Assembly: GCA_028699365.1 (NCBI GenBank)
Contig: JAQVUQ010000022.1
Coordinates: 1 to 14,247, forward strand
Origin: a bacterium
GTDB lineage: Bacteria > UBP13 > UBA5359
Direction of reading: 5' to 3'
DNA: 14,247 nt
Of the stretch, positions 1 through 7,349 are shown in pieces. Both the position numbers and the translations under genes were made by a program. Every line of letters begins with the position of its first letter. Positions within the stretch are counted from its first letter, which is position 1. Below the pieces are notes generated by a model. That model made no database searches. It was not told the DNA's origin and saw only the letters and a list, made by a program, of their open reading frames with translations.

Positions 1-1
1 G

Positions 2-604
2 ATGCTGCCCGGCTTTATGGAGTATGACAGAAAGGGCCGGACCAATAAATTGGCCAATCTTGACGATTGCACCGACGGCGTCAACGGCGGCGACAGTTCG
101 ATGGTCTTGAAATACGTGGAAGAAGTGATCAAGCAGAACTGGTTCAAGCCTGACGTTCTGCTCTTAAACTGTGGTATACACGATACCAAGAGGAACGTTA
201 AAACGGGAGCGCTGCAGATCCCTCCTGATAAATACAGAGCTAATCTGCGCCGGATAATATCACTTGCCGGGAAGAAGGGCATATCTCCGGTCTGGGTGCG
301 GACTACGCCGATAAACAAGCGGTCTGTACAGCCTCTTGAGGCGATCATATGGCACTTTGAAAAAGACATCGATTACTACAATGCCATAGCCGATGAGGTT
401 ATGAAGGAAAACTCAATCCCGGTTATCGATCTCTTTACCTTTACACGCAATCTGGGTGAGGATATATATCTAAACGGAAAAGACCACGTGCATTTTAACG
501 AAGAGACTGCGTCGATGCAGGCAGCCTTTATTGCCGGGGCAGTGACGACAATCGCTAAAGCACAAATATTTGTGGGAGGAAGTTATGGAAACGGCTGTAA
601 TTGA
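2..604 (+). CDS. SGNH/GDSL-family hydrolase (esterase), 5' partial
   Basis: This is the C-terminal part of an SGNH-type hydrolase, a family that deacylates lipids or acetylated sugars. Visible are a block-II-like glycine turn (GVNGGDS, about residue 27), block III LLNCGIHD with Asn56 and Gly58, and block V DHVHFNEE with the catalytic Asp161 and His164. Block I, which carries the nucleophilic Ser in a GDS motif, is absent, so the gene very probably starts before the window and the ATG at base 2 is internal. The stop overlaps the next gene by 20 bases, which implies an operon and coupled translation. With a glycosidase-like protein and a sugar-binding lipoprotein downstream, a role in removing acyl groups from a carbohydrate is a reasonable inference, but the substrate cannot be read from the sequence. 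Confidence 0.8.
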   Translation: MLPGFMEYDRKGRTNKLANLDDCTDGVNGGDSSMVLKYVEEVIKQNWFKPDVLLLNCGIHDTKRNVKTGALQIPPDKYRANLRRIISLAGKKGISPVWVRTTPINKRSVQPLEAIIWHFEKDIDYYNAIADEVMKENSIPVIDLFTFTRNLGEDIYLNGKDHVHFNEETASMQAAFIAGAVTTIAKAQIFVGGSYGNGCN

Positions 605-1715
605 GAAGACGGAGAGTTCCGTTTGTGAGGGGTATCGCATGATAGCGCGTGAAATATCTGCGACTCTGAGAGATAACGGCCCTTTATGGAGTCTGCAAAA
701 GGAGTGGTGTTCACAGGCCTTTCAGCAGGCTCACGCTGTTCGTGCCATGCTGGCGGTCCATCGTATGGAACCGGATGAAGCCTTTTTGCAGGGTGCCCGG
801 GCATGGGCGGAGATGACGTTGATGATGCAGGGTACACATGGGCATCCGGACAGCTATAACATGGGGTACGGCTACAGGTTGAGAAACGGAGTGCCTGACA
901 AATGGTATGTAGCTGATTGCGGAACCATTGCCGTTGTCTTGCTGGACTTAGCCTCTCTGCTTGAGCCTGGAGACGAGTTGCGGGACAGGATCATCAGCTC
1001 CGTACGTCGTTTTGCCGATTATATCATCGCCGAATGGAGCTTGCCCGACGGAAGCTTCACACTGGGCTATGATGATTTCACCTGCCTGGACAGCAAGCCG
1101 TATCACTGCGCCAATGCTCAGAGCAATCTTTTTTTATGGCCTCTGGCCGATATTACCGGCGACGACAGATACCGCCGGCAGGCGATAAAGGCTACTCGTT
1201 TTTTAGCGAACTGGGAAGATTATGATTGCCGGTATTACGGCTCCGGAGTGCATAACAGGTCCTACAACGGAGAGAGCATGATGGTCTCCCTTCATTATCT
1301 TGATGCCTCTGAAGAAGACCTGCGGCAGAAGATCAGGCATAATATCTCTTCTAATATGGCCCAATGGGCAGTGAACAACTTCGGCACGGAATGGTTTCGT
1401 CAGGATGCGGAGATTGCGGCCAAGGCCCCGTTGCTGTTAATGGCTCTCTATCTTTTCCAATCCCGTTTCCAGGAAAACACGGGCCTGGCGGAGGTAATAA
1501 AACAGGCTTACGGCATCCTTGAGAGAAAGGTACAGGAGTCATATGAGGCTGTAAAAAAGCTTGGTATATCCGGAGCGGCTATTTCCGCCTGCAACAGCCC
1601 TGTCGAGCTAAGGGAAAAGTTCTTTATGCCCAAGTACTATACCACCGAAGGTATTCTTGGAATGGCTTTGGCGGTATACCGTAATAAGGAATCTCTTTTC
1701 CCGCTGTGTGAATAG
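585..1715 (+). CDS. Six-hairpin glycosidase-like (alpha/alpha barrel) protein
   Basis: The protein has about 376 residues of repeated helical hairpins. Aromatic and acidic motifs occur at the hairpin ends, for example SYNMGYGYRL, KWYVADCGT, FADYIIAEW, SNLFLWPLADITGD and NRSYNGESMM. This pattern is typical of (alpha/alpha)6 carbohydrate-active enzymes such as unsaturated glucuronyl hydrolases and epimerase-like barrels. I do not recognise the exact family, and no signal peptide is evident, so it is probably cytoplasmic. The ATG at 585 is preferred over the TTG at 570 because GGGAGGA lies at 574-580, four bases before it. The gene starts inside the end of the SGNH hydrolase gene and is followed 41 bases later by a solute-binding lipoprotein. 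Breakdown of an imported oligosaccharide is the likely context; the specificity is unknown. Confidence 0.65.
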   Translation: METAVIEKTESSVCEGYRMIAREISATLRDNGPLWSLQKEWCSQAFQQAHAVRAMLAVHRMEPDEAFLQGARAWAEMTLMMQGTHGHPDSYNMGYGYRLRNGVPDKWYVADCGTIAVVLLDLASLLEPGDELRDRIISSVRRFADYIIAEWSLPDGSFTLGYDDFTCLDSKPYHCANAQSNLFLWPLADITGDDRYRRQAIKATRFLANWEDYDCRYYGSGVHNRSYNGESMMVSLHYLDASEEDLRQKIRHNISSNMAQWAVNNFGTEWFRQDAEIAAKAPLLLMALYLFQSRFQENTGLAEVIKQAYGILERKVQESYEAVKKLGISGAAISACNSPVELREKFFMPKYYTTEGILGMALAVYRNKESLFPLCE

Positions 1716-1756
1716 TGGTTTTACAGCAACAGGTAATTTATGAATGAAGAGGAGAT

Positions 1757-3028
1757 ATGGTATTGAGAAGAAATATGATTGTGTTAATGCTGTTGCTGAT
1801 ATCAACTGTTCTGCTGAGCGGGTGCGGCTCGCAAAACAAAAACGAGATAACGGTCATGTGGTGGGGGGATGTCTACAACTATAAATTTGCCAGGAAACTG
1901 GTAGACACTTATAATGCCGGCAATCCGGACAAGCCTGCCAGATTGTTGGCGATTCAGGGACAGTATGAAACTAAATTATTGACTATGTCTGCATCCCGCA
2001 TTTTGCCGGATGTGGTTCTCATGATGGCTTCCAATGTGCATAATTTGGGCGTCAAGGGAGCTTTGCTGCCGCTGGACCAGTATGTCGCTAGAGAGAGATT
2101 CAAAGCCGTTAAGCAAGCAATGTGGCCCGGACTGATGAATACTTTCAAAGTTAAAGATAAGCAACTGGCTGTGCCCATCTGGACCTGGACTCCGGGCATT
2201 TACTACAATAAAGATATCTTTGATGCGGCTGGAGTGGAGTATCCTTCAAAGAACTGGACTTTCAGGGAGTTTGAGGAGAAATCGTGCAAGCTGGTAAAAA
2301 CGGAGAACGGCAAGCGTAAGGTGTATGCCTTTGCCTCTCCTTTTGCCTTGAGAGATCAGTTGCTTACAGCCTATCTCTATGCCAACGACGGTAGATTCTA
2401 CTCCGATGACTACAGGAAATGTGAGATCAACTCACCGTCTTCCGTAGCTGCGCTGAAAGCCTTTTCCGATTTGCGCTTGAAGTACCATGCAGCTCCAAAG
2501 GCTTCCGAAGCCAGCAGCATGGGAACCTCCGGCGGCACTACGGATTATTTTCAGGCCGGTCATGTGGCGATGACCGTGCGCGGCAGGGATTACCTGGATG
2601 TGTTGAAACAGAGCGGCGGCATCAAGTTCCGCTGGGGCGTGGCGCCAATGCCGATGGGCAATAAGGCGGCCTTCTTTCATACCCCTGTAGGTTTGGCTAT
2701 ATCGGCAAATACTAAGCATCCCGAAGCCGCCTGGAACTTTGTTACCTTTGTAACCGGTAAGAAAGGGCAGGACCTGATTTCACAGGACAGATCCGATGTA
2801 ACTATATATAAGAAGCTTACATATGAGAAGAAGTTTATCGATTATCAGGGCCGGCCGGATGCAAATATAGTATTCAGGGATATGTTGCTTGAGGCTGTTC
2901 CTTCCCCTTACCGCATAGGTGATGACGAGTGGAAGGCCAAGGCCAACAATCATCTTTCTCTGGTGGAGTTGGGGAGAATTACCATTGAGCAGGCCTGTGC
3001 CGGGATAGCGGGCGATTTCAGGCCTTGA
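1757..3028 (+). CDS. ABC-type sugar transporter extracellular solute-binding lipoprotein (family 1)
   Basis: The N-terminus has two arginines, a hydrophobic stretch (MIVLMLLLISTVLL) and a lipobox LLSGC with the lipidated Cys at residue 23, so the mature protein should be anchored to the outer face of the membrane. The mature part begins ITVMWWGD and continues as a bilobal family-1 solute-binding protein, with features such as TPGIYYNKDIFDAAGV, YFQAGHVAMTVRG and HPEAAWNFVTFV. The length of 423 residues is normal. Start choice is uncertain: AGGAG at 1750-1754 is only two bases from the ATG at 1757 but eight from the in-frame TTG at 1763, which may be the true start. No permease or ATPase gene follows; these must lie upstream or elsewhere. 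The ligand is probably an oligosaccharide matching the neighbouring enzymes. Confidence 0.88.
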   Translation: MVLRRNMIVLMLLLISTVLLSGCGSQNKNEITVMWWGDVYNYKFARKLVDTYNAGNPDKPARLLAIQGQYETKLLTMSASRILPDVVLMMASNVHNLGVKGALLPLDQYVARERFKAVKQAMWPGLMNTFKVKDKQLAVPIWTWTPGIYYNKDIFDAAGVEYPSKNWTFREFEEKSCKLVKTENGKRKVYAFASPFALRDQLLTAYLYANDGRFYSDDYRKCEINSPSSVAALKAFSDLRLKYHAAPKASEASSMGTSGGTTDYFQAGHVAMTVRGRDYLDVLKQSGGIKFRWGVAPMPMGNKAAFFHTPVGLAISANTKHPEAAWNFVTFVTGKKGQDLISQDRSDVTIYKKLTYEKKFIDYQGRPDANIVFRDMLLEAVPSPYRIGDDEWKAKANNHLSLVELGRITIEQACAGIAGDFRP

Positions 3029-3797
3029 TAACAACTTTGAAGACTATCTTGCAGCGCTTTGAAAGCGTTCTTTTGAGTAATCTGGATCTTCTCGTGGAGC
3101 GGTATTTCGCCTGCCCGGATTATCTCTTCATTGATATGAAGCTGAGCCCTATATACTCTATGGGCATACCAACCTGGGACAGTTTGCAGGATTGCAACAG
3201 TACGACTTTGTGGAGTTTCTGCAAAGCGATGACAGGCCGTGGGGAGACTGGGGCAGGATAATCTCCGATCCCGGGCACTGTCTGGAATTCACAGGTCTGG
3301 CAGCCAAGGCTCTGCTGATGATGGATGACGCCGGTTTAGCCGGCGAGGCAGGTCTGGTGCAGAGATGCCGGGAATTGCTGCCGGAAATACTGCTTCACAA
3401 CTTCAACAACGGTTTCAACCGCCTCCATGGCGGTATATACAAGACCTTTGATCTCATCTCCAGGCGCCCCATTGACGGTAATATGCCGTGGTAGAGCCTG
3501 CCTGAGACCATCAGAGCTGCTGCCCAGGTACTGGCTTTATCGCCGCAAAGTTCCAGGCGCGAAGAGATCGTCAGGATCATAGAGGACTGTTCCGTTGCCT
3601 ACCTGGATAAGTATGTCAATTCGGCGGTAGGGCATATGGCTTACCAGACCAGGGATATAGAGGGCAAAGTCGTCGATATCGCCCCGGCTACCCCTGATGC
3701 CGATCCCTGCTATCATACCGGTTTGAGTATTATAGATTCTCTGTGGCTGTTAGATTTTATAACACGTTCAGGCTCTCAAGATAATCGTCATATTTGA
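3025..3797 (+). pseudogene. Decayed N-acylglucosamine 2-epimerase (AGE)-like gene
   Basis: Reading begins at a TTG overlapping the stop of the binding-protein gene. Frame 1 reads through LLVERYFACPDYLFIDMKL to about base 3156. The sense then continues one frame over, with YGHTNLGQFAGLQQYDF from about 3159, so one base is missing (or two were added) near 3156-3160. An in-frame TAG at 3492-3494 follows the TGG of NMPW; a WW pair is expected here in AGE-type proteins, so one G-to-A change explains it. Beyond the TAG the frame stays open and protein-like to the TGA at 3795-3797 (SLPETIRAA, then CYHTGLSIIDSLWLLD). The DPGHCLEF segment resembles the GHxLE motif of AGE barrels but lies only about 90 codons from the start, so an internal or N-terminal part may also be lost. 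AGE assignment is by motif only. Confidence 0.7.
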
Positions 3798-3844
3798 TTG
3801 TTGGTTTGATAACGAACAGTATATAGACTATTGCCGGCAGAAAG

Positions 3845-3858
3845 CTTTGTCGACAAAG
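3845..3858. repeat. 14-bp perfect palindrome upstream of the RhuM-Fic promoter
   Basis: CTTTGTCGACAAAG is its own reverse complement. It ends 18 bases before the -35 hexamer at 3877. It may be an operator or the scar of an insertion; nothing in the sequence decides between these. Confidence 0.4.
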
Positions 3859-3876
3859 GATATATAGAACAAATGT

Positions 3877-3905
3877 TTGCCTGTTGTGCTAGGATGTGGT
3901 ATAGT
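3877..3905 (+). promoter_or_regulatory. Sigma-70-type promoter of the RhuM-Fic gene
   Basis: The -35 box is TTGCCT (3877-3882), the spacer is 17 bases and the -10 box is TATAGT (3900-3905), which puts the transcript start near 3912. This rules out the upstream start candidate at 3831 and leaves ATG 3918 or, better, ATG 3939. Confidence 0.65.
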
Positions 3906-3938
3906 AGTTACATTCGAATGGCAAAGGGGGATAAGCAG

Positions 3939-4958
3939 ATGGAGCGGCCTGGCGGAGAGATAATCATATACAGAGCAGAGAACGGTGGAGCAACACTGGA
4001 TGTCCGGCTAGAGGGAGATACGGTTTGGCTTACACAGAAACAGATTGCTGAATTGTTCCAGGCTGATCGTAGTGTTATTACCAAGCATATTAGGAATATT
4101 TTTAACTGTGAAGAGTTGGACAAGAATTCAGTATGTGCAAAATTTGCACATACTGCCGCCGATGGCAAGAAATATCAAACGCAATACTACAACTTTGACC
4201 TGATACTTTCCGTCGGCTACCGCGTCAACTCCAAGCGAGGCACCGATTTTCGCGTCTGGGCCACCAGCGTTTTGAGAGACCATATCCTCAAAGGATATAC
4301 GATTAATGAGCGAAGACTGACTGAGCAGAATGAGCGCCTTCAAGAATTAAACGATGTGGTGAAATTGCTGGGCCAAGTTGTTGATCGACGTGAGCTCGCG
4401 CATGTTGAGGCGGAAGGTTTGCTGCGAATCATCACCGATTATGCGTACGCTCTATCGGTGCTCGATGATTATGACTACCAACGTCTCTCTATACGTAACA
4501 CCGTTCAAAAAGAGCCTGTGAGAATCTCATATGCCGATGCGCGAAAAGCCATAGACAAGATGGCTGAGAAGATGAGCTCAGAAGACAAAAGCATAGGTTT
4601 TTTCGGGGTAGAGAAGGATGATTCTTTTAAAGGCTCGCTTTCTTCGATATACCAGACATTCGGCGATAAGGATGTGTATCCCAGCATAGAAGAGAAAGCT
4701 GGACATTTGCTTTACTTTATCGTGAAGAATCATTGTTTTACCGACGGGAACAAGCGCATAGGAGCGTTTATATTTGCTCTATTCCTCAATGCCAACGGCC
4801 TGTTGTATACTCAGGATGGCCGCAAGCGAATCAACGATAGTGTCCTTGTGGCATTGACGCTGATGATAGCGGAAAGTAACCCTCGAAACAAGGATACGAT
4901 AATTAAGGTGGTAGTCAATCTTATTAACAGGGACGGCTTGCGATCAGACAGAGATTGA
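3939..4958 (+). CDS. RhuM-family protein with C-terminal Fic/Doc domain
   Basis: The N-terminal RhuM region includes GEIIIYR, the helix-turn-helix-like stretch TVWLTQKQIAELFQADRSVI (residues 29-48) and the family segment SVCAKFAHTAADGKKY (64-79). A linker of charged helices follows, then a Fic/Doc domain with motif HCFTDGNKRIG at residues 265-275, where His265, Asp269, Asn271, Lys272 and Arg273 match the Doc-like signature. Fic-fold enzymes attach AMP or phosphate to target proteins; Cys266 stands where Pro is usual. ATG 3939 is chosen because AAGGGGG at 3924-3930 precedes it by eight bases, it lies downstream of the promoter, and RhuM proteins begin close to this point. Base composition is visibly more A+T-rich than the genes on either side, which suggests horizontal transfer. 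The gene converges on larC with 11 bases between stops. Defence or toxin roles are inference. Confidence 0.85.
   Translation: MERPGGEIIIYRAENGGATLDVRLEGDTVWLTQKQIAELFQADRSVITKHIRNIFNCEELDKNSVCAKFAHTAADGKKYQTQYYNFDLILSVGYRVNSKRGTDFRVWATSVLRDHILKGYTINERRLTEQNERLQELNDVVKLLGQVVDRRELAHVEAEGLLRIITDYAYALSVLDDYDYQRLSIRNTVQKEPVRISYADARKAIDKMAEKMSSEDKSIGFFGVEKDDSFKGSLSSIYQTFGDKDVYPSIEEKAGHLLYFIVKNHCFTDGNKRIGAFIFALFLNANGLLYTQDGRKRINDSVLVALTLMIAESNPRNKDTIIKVVVNLINRDGLRSDRD
4129..4155. repeat. 13-bp perfect inverted repeat inside the RhuM-Fic gene
   Basis: CAGTATGTGCAAA (4129-4141), one central A, then its exact reverse complement (4143-4155). It lies in codons for the conserved SVCAKFAHT segment, so it may partly reflect amino-acid constraint. 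It could also act as an operator or an RNA hairpin. Confidence 0.6.
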
Positions 4959-4969
4959 TCGCAAAAGTT

Positions 4970-6142
4970 TCAGAGATAATCCTTAACAGCTACTTCAGCC
5001 AGCCTGTAAACTTCCTTCAGCGGCAGGCCACTCTGCTCTGCCAGGGCACGGCAGTCTTTGTATTCCGGGGCGACGTTGGCTATCCTGCCGTCTTTCAGGC
5101 CCAGCTTGACCCTGACTTTACCGCCGGCTACGGCTACCTCTACAGTTTTTCTTTCCAGGCAAGCTCTTGATGATGGAATGCGCCTCAGGCCCAGGCTGGT
5201 GCTCTCCGTCAGGATTATGTCCTCGACGGCAGGCTCTTTTCCCAGAGCACAAACTGCCGCCAGCAATACGGCCGGACGACTGTTCTTGGCGGTACAGGGA
5301 GTGAGCGTGACTTCCAGTGCACCGGCGGCATAGAGCTTCTCCATCAGATATTCGTATATCTCCGGGTTCATGTCGTCTATCAGTGTCTGCAGAATAACCG
5401 TATCGAGCGCTTCGGGTATCTCCGATGTCTCGCCGATAAAGATGCGGAGAAGATTAGGTATGCGTCTTTCAATAGTGCCGGCTCCATAGCCTGTCGCACG
5501 GCTATTCATGGCGGGCATAGGTCCAATGGAGCGACAGAGCGACGCTACCAGGGCTGCGCCCGTAGGCGTTACCGTTTCTCCTTCATCCGGAAAGGCATAT
5601 GTGGGAAGGTCTTCCAGCAGCTTCACCGTAGCCGGAGCCGGCAGGGGAATGACGCCGTGGGCGCATTCCACGAAGCCTCTTCCCAGCGGCAGAGGAGAAG
5701 ATATCAGCTCTTCCACACCCAGGGCATACAGACCTATGCAACTGCCGGTTATATCCAGAATGGAATCCACCGCTCCCACTTCGTGGAAATGGACCTTCTC
5801 CGGCACGGTGCCGTGCACGTCTGCCTCAGCTTCCGCCAGGCGCCTGAAAACGGCCGTGCTCATGGATATAACCTTATCAGGCAGACCGCTGCCGGCTATC
5901 ATGGACAGGATGTCGTCCAAATGACGGTGATGGTGATGGCGTTCTGTCTCCACATCAATATTGACTCTGGTAGCCGATATGCCGGATACCGTCACCTTTT
6001 CGGCCGACAGGGCATAGCCCTGCAGCCCCAGCTTCGACAGTTCGCTTTGCAGATACTCCATATCCAGACCCGCGTCCAGCAGGGCGCCGAGGGTCATATC
6101 TCCGCTGATGCCGGCAAAGGCATCCAAGTAAGCGATTTTCAT
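4970..6142 (-). CDS. larC: Nickel-pincer cofactor biosynthesis protein LarC
   Basis: LarC is the CTP-dependent cyclometallase that inserts nickel into the thiolated pyridinium precursor, making the pincer cofactor of lactate racemase and related LarA enzymes. The 390-residue protein begins with the family signature YLDAFAGISGDM (residues 5-16). It has a His-rich stretch HHHHRH (69-74), then KVHFHEVGAVDSI (116-128), GETVTPTGAAL and TLIDDMNPEIYEYL at the start of the C-terminal half. It is one uninterrupted frame, unlike the lactobacillar larC1/larC2 pair joined by programmed frameshifting. AAAGGGG (6154-6148 on this strand) precedes the ATG by five bases. It lies 28 bases downstream of larB and is surely co-transcribed. 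The third factor, LarE, and a LarA enzyme are not in the window. Confidence 0.95.
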   Translation of the reverse strand: MKIAYLDAFAGISGDMTLGALLDAGLDMEYLQSELSKLGLQGYALSAEKVTVSGISATRVNIDVETERHHHHRHLDDILSMIAGSGLPDKVISMSTAVFRRLAEAEADVHGTVPEKVHFHEVGAVDSILDITGSCIGLYALGVEELISSPLPLGRGFVECAHGVIPLPAPATVKLLEDLPTYAFPDEGETVTPTGAALVASLCRSIGPMPAMNSRATGYGAGTIERRIPNLLRIFIGETSEIPEALDTVILQTLIDDMNPEIYEYLMEKLYAAGALEVTLTPCTAKNSRPAVLLAAVCALGKEPAVEDIILTESTSLGLRRIPSSRACLERKTVEVAVAGGKVRVKLGLKDGRIANVAPEYKDCRALAEQSGLPLKEVYRLAEVAVKDYL

Positions 6143-6168
6143 AGTTCCCCTTTCAAACGGTCCAAAAC

Positions 6169-6192
6169 CTTCAGCCTTCAGACTTCAGACTG
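6169..6192. repeat. Heptad tandem repeat (CTTCAGM x3.4)
   Basis: Three adjacent heptads, CTTCAGC (6169), CTTCAGA (6176) and CTTCAGA (6183), are followed by a partial CTG. The array covers the larB stop and its last codons. On the other strand the unit contains GGCTGAAG, also found at 11563-11570. Confidence 0.7.
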
Positions 6193-6968
6193 TCGTTCCG
6201 GGCAGTATCATGCCCGGAACGACCATTTATAAGTCCGGCAAAATATCCCGCGCCAAAGCCGTTGTCGATGTTGACTACCGTGACGCCGGCGGCGCAACTG
6301 TTGAGCATGGAGAGCAGGGCAGCCAGGCCCTGGAAGCTGGCGCCGTAGCCTATGCTGGTGGGCACGGCGATTACCGGACTTTCTACCAAACCGCCCACTA
6401 CACTGGCCAGCGCTCCTTCCATGCCTGCGACCACGATCAGTACGTTAGCCGAGGTCAGAAGATCCATCTTGTCCAGCAGCCGGTGCAGTCCGGCCACTCC
6501 GACATCGAAGAGTCGCTCTACCCTGTTGCCCATGACGGCTGCCGTAACGACGGCTTCTTCGGCCACCGGTATATCGGCTGTGCCGGCTGAGACCACGGCT
6601 ATAAGTCCTTTTCCCTCGCCCGGCTGGGGCAAAGGCGCATTGAGGGTGATTATACGGGCCAGACGATGATAAACCGCCTCGGGGATTTCCTGTCTGGTAT
6701 ATTCATAGAGATCGGGCTCCGCCCTGGTAGCCAGCACCGGCTCCCCGCCGGCGGCTGCCTTCTTTATTATAGCGACAACGTGTTCCGGGGCTTTGCCCTG
6801 GCAGAAGATCACCTCGGGGAAGCCTGTCCTGAGGCGGCGGTGATGGTCTATTCTGGCAAACTCCAGGTCCTCGTAAGGAAGATGCTTGAGGCTGCTCATA
6901 GCCTCATCTATCTGCATCTCTCCGTTCTTGACGGCCTTCAGTATATGTTCGATACGTTCAATCTGCAT
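6171..6968 (-). CDS. larB: Nickel-pincer cofactor biosynthesis protein LarB
   Basis: LarB carboxylates and hydrolyses nicotinic acid adenine dinucleotide, the first step of the nickel-pincer cofactor. The N-terminal region has YEDLEFARIDHHRRLRTGFP, and the PurE-like C-terminal domain contains VVSAGTADIPVAEEA, FDVGVAGLHRLL and VIAVPTSIGYGASFQGLAAL, all typical of the family. The ATG at 6968 is preferred to the TTG at 6980 because GAGGTG lies four bases before it and the family starts near MQIERI; the protein then has 265 residues. The last 16 or so residues (after GLIN) are encoded by the hairpin at 6192-6223 and the heptad repeat, so the tail appears recent and unconserved. Order is larB-larC, 28 bases apart. 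A promoter with TTGACT stands upstream. Confidence 0.94.
   Translation of the reverse strand: MQIERIEHILKAVKNGEMQIDEAMSSLKHLPYEDLEFARIDHHRRLRTGFPEVIFCQGKAPEHVVAIIKKAAAGGEPVLATRAEPDLYEYTRQEIPEAVYHRLARIITLNAPLPQPGEGKGLIAVVSAGTADIPVAEEAVVTAAVMGNRVERLFDVGVAGLHRLLDKMDLLTSANVLIVVAGMEGALASVVGGLVESPVIAVPTSIGYGASFQGLAALLSMLNSCAAGVTVVNIDNGFGAGYFAGLINGRSGHDTARNDSLKSEG
6192..6223. repeat. 13-bp perfect stem, 6-base loop hairpin in the larB 3' end
   Basis: GTCGTTCCGGGCA (6192-6204), loop GTATCA, then the exact reverse complement (6211-6223). There is no T-run on either side, so it is not an ordinary intrinsic terminator. It resembles a REP-type or miniature palindromic element and abuts the heptad repeat. 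Confidence 0.75.
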
Positions 6969-6985
6969 CTTGCACCTCAAACACT

Positions 6986-7014
6986 ATATTATTCTGGCAG
7001 TGCCGCAGAGTCAA
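6986..7014 (-). promoter_or_regulatory. Promoter of larBC
   Basis: Read on the minus strand, TTGACT (7014-7009) is followed by a 17-base spacer and TAATAT (6991-6986). The -35 is near consensus and the -10 is moderate. It stands back to back with the vapBC promoter at 7022-7050. Confidence 0.55.
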
Positions 7015-7021
7015 GGGGAGC

Positions 7022-7050
7022 TTGTCTACCGTCTTGCCGTGATGTATAAT
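7022..7050 (+). promoter_or_regulatory. Promoter of vapBC
   Basis: The -35 box is TTGTCT (7022-7027), the spacer is 17 bases and the -10 box is a perfect TATAAT (7045-7050). The predicted transcript start, near 7057, falls inside the operator palindrome that follows. Confidence 0.7.
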
Positions 7051-7070
7051 CATGATGTATACACATCATG
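7051..7070. promoter_or_regulatory. Probable VapB operator palindrome
   Basis: Perfect 8-bp arms CATGATGT and ACATCATG flank ATAC. A further direct copy of TGATGTATA at 7040-7048 overlaps the -10, 13 bases before the copy at 7053-7061. The position next to the -10 suits autorepression by the ribbon-helix-helix antitoxin; this is inferred. Confidence 0.6.
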
Positions 7071-7085
7071 AGAGGGTGATGTTTT

Positions 7086-7349
7086 ATGGAGAGAACACAG
7101 CTATATCTTACACCGGAACAGAAGAAGGCCGTGGTGGAGATAGGACGGACCAAATCCATGACCATGGCTGAAGTTGTCCGTGAAGCGGTAGAGCAGTATA
7201 TCGTCAACGAGAAGCACGATTACCAGGTTAAGGTTATCAAGGAGACCTTTGGTGCCATATCCGGTTTGGATGTGGAAGAGCGTATTGATGATTTACGGCA
7301 GGGGTGGCAGGCTAGGTTATCTTCATACGCTGAGAAGGATGACAAATGA
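7086..7349 (+). CDS. vapB: Ribbon-helix-helix (CopG-type) antitoxin, VapB-like
   Basis: This 87-residue protein starts with a typical ribbon-helix-helix DNA-binding fold: beta strand RTQLYLT, helix PEQKKAVVEIGRTKS, then MTMAEVVREAVEQYI. A charged C-terminal tail follows that would wrap the toxin. AGAGGG at 7071-7076 serves as ribosome site. The stop overlaps the toxin start in ATGA at 7346-7349, so translation is coupled. A promoter and palindrome upstream suggest that the antitoxin, alone or with the toxin, represses its own operon. Assignment rests on the fold pattern and the PIN toxin partner. Confidence 0.87.
   Translation: MERTQLYLTPEQKKAVVEIGRTKSMTMAEVVREAVEQYIVNEKHDYQVKVIKETFGAISGLDVEERIDDLRQGWQARLSSYAEKDDK

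Noticed and set aside
3492-3494. In-frame TAG read as pyrrolysine or programmed readthrough
   Set aside because: The same reading frame also has a frameshift near 3156-3160, and the TAG sits exactly where a second Trp is expected. Decay is the simpler explanation.
3831-3938. Upstream start for RhuM-Fic at the TTG at 3831
   Set aside because: It lies before the -35/-10 at 3877-3905, and the added residues do not resemble RhuM proteins.
5922-6137. His-rich run in LarC as an unusual metal store
   Set aside because: A short His-rich stretch at this place is common in LarC proteins, so it is expected.
6192-6223. Intrinsic terminator of larB or of an opposing transcript
   Set aside because: No T-run follows the stem in either direction, larC lies only 28 bases beyond larB, and the stem lies within the coding sequence.
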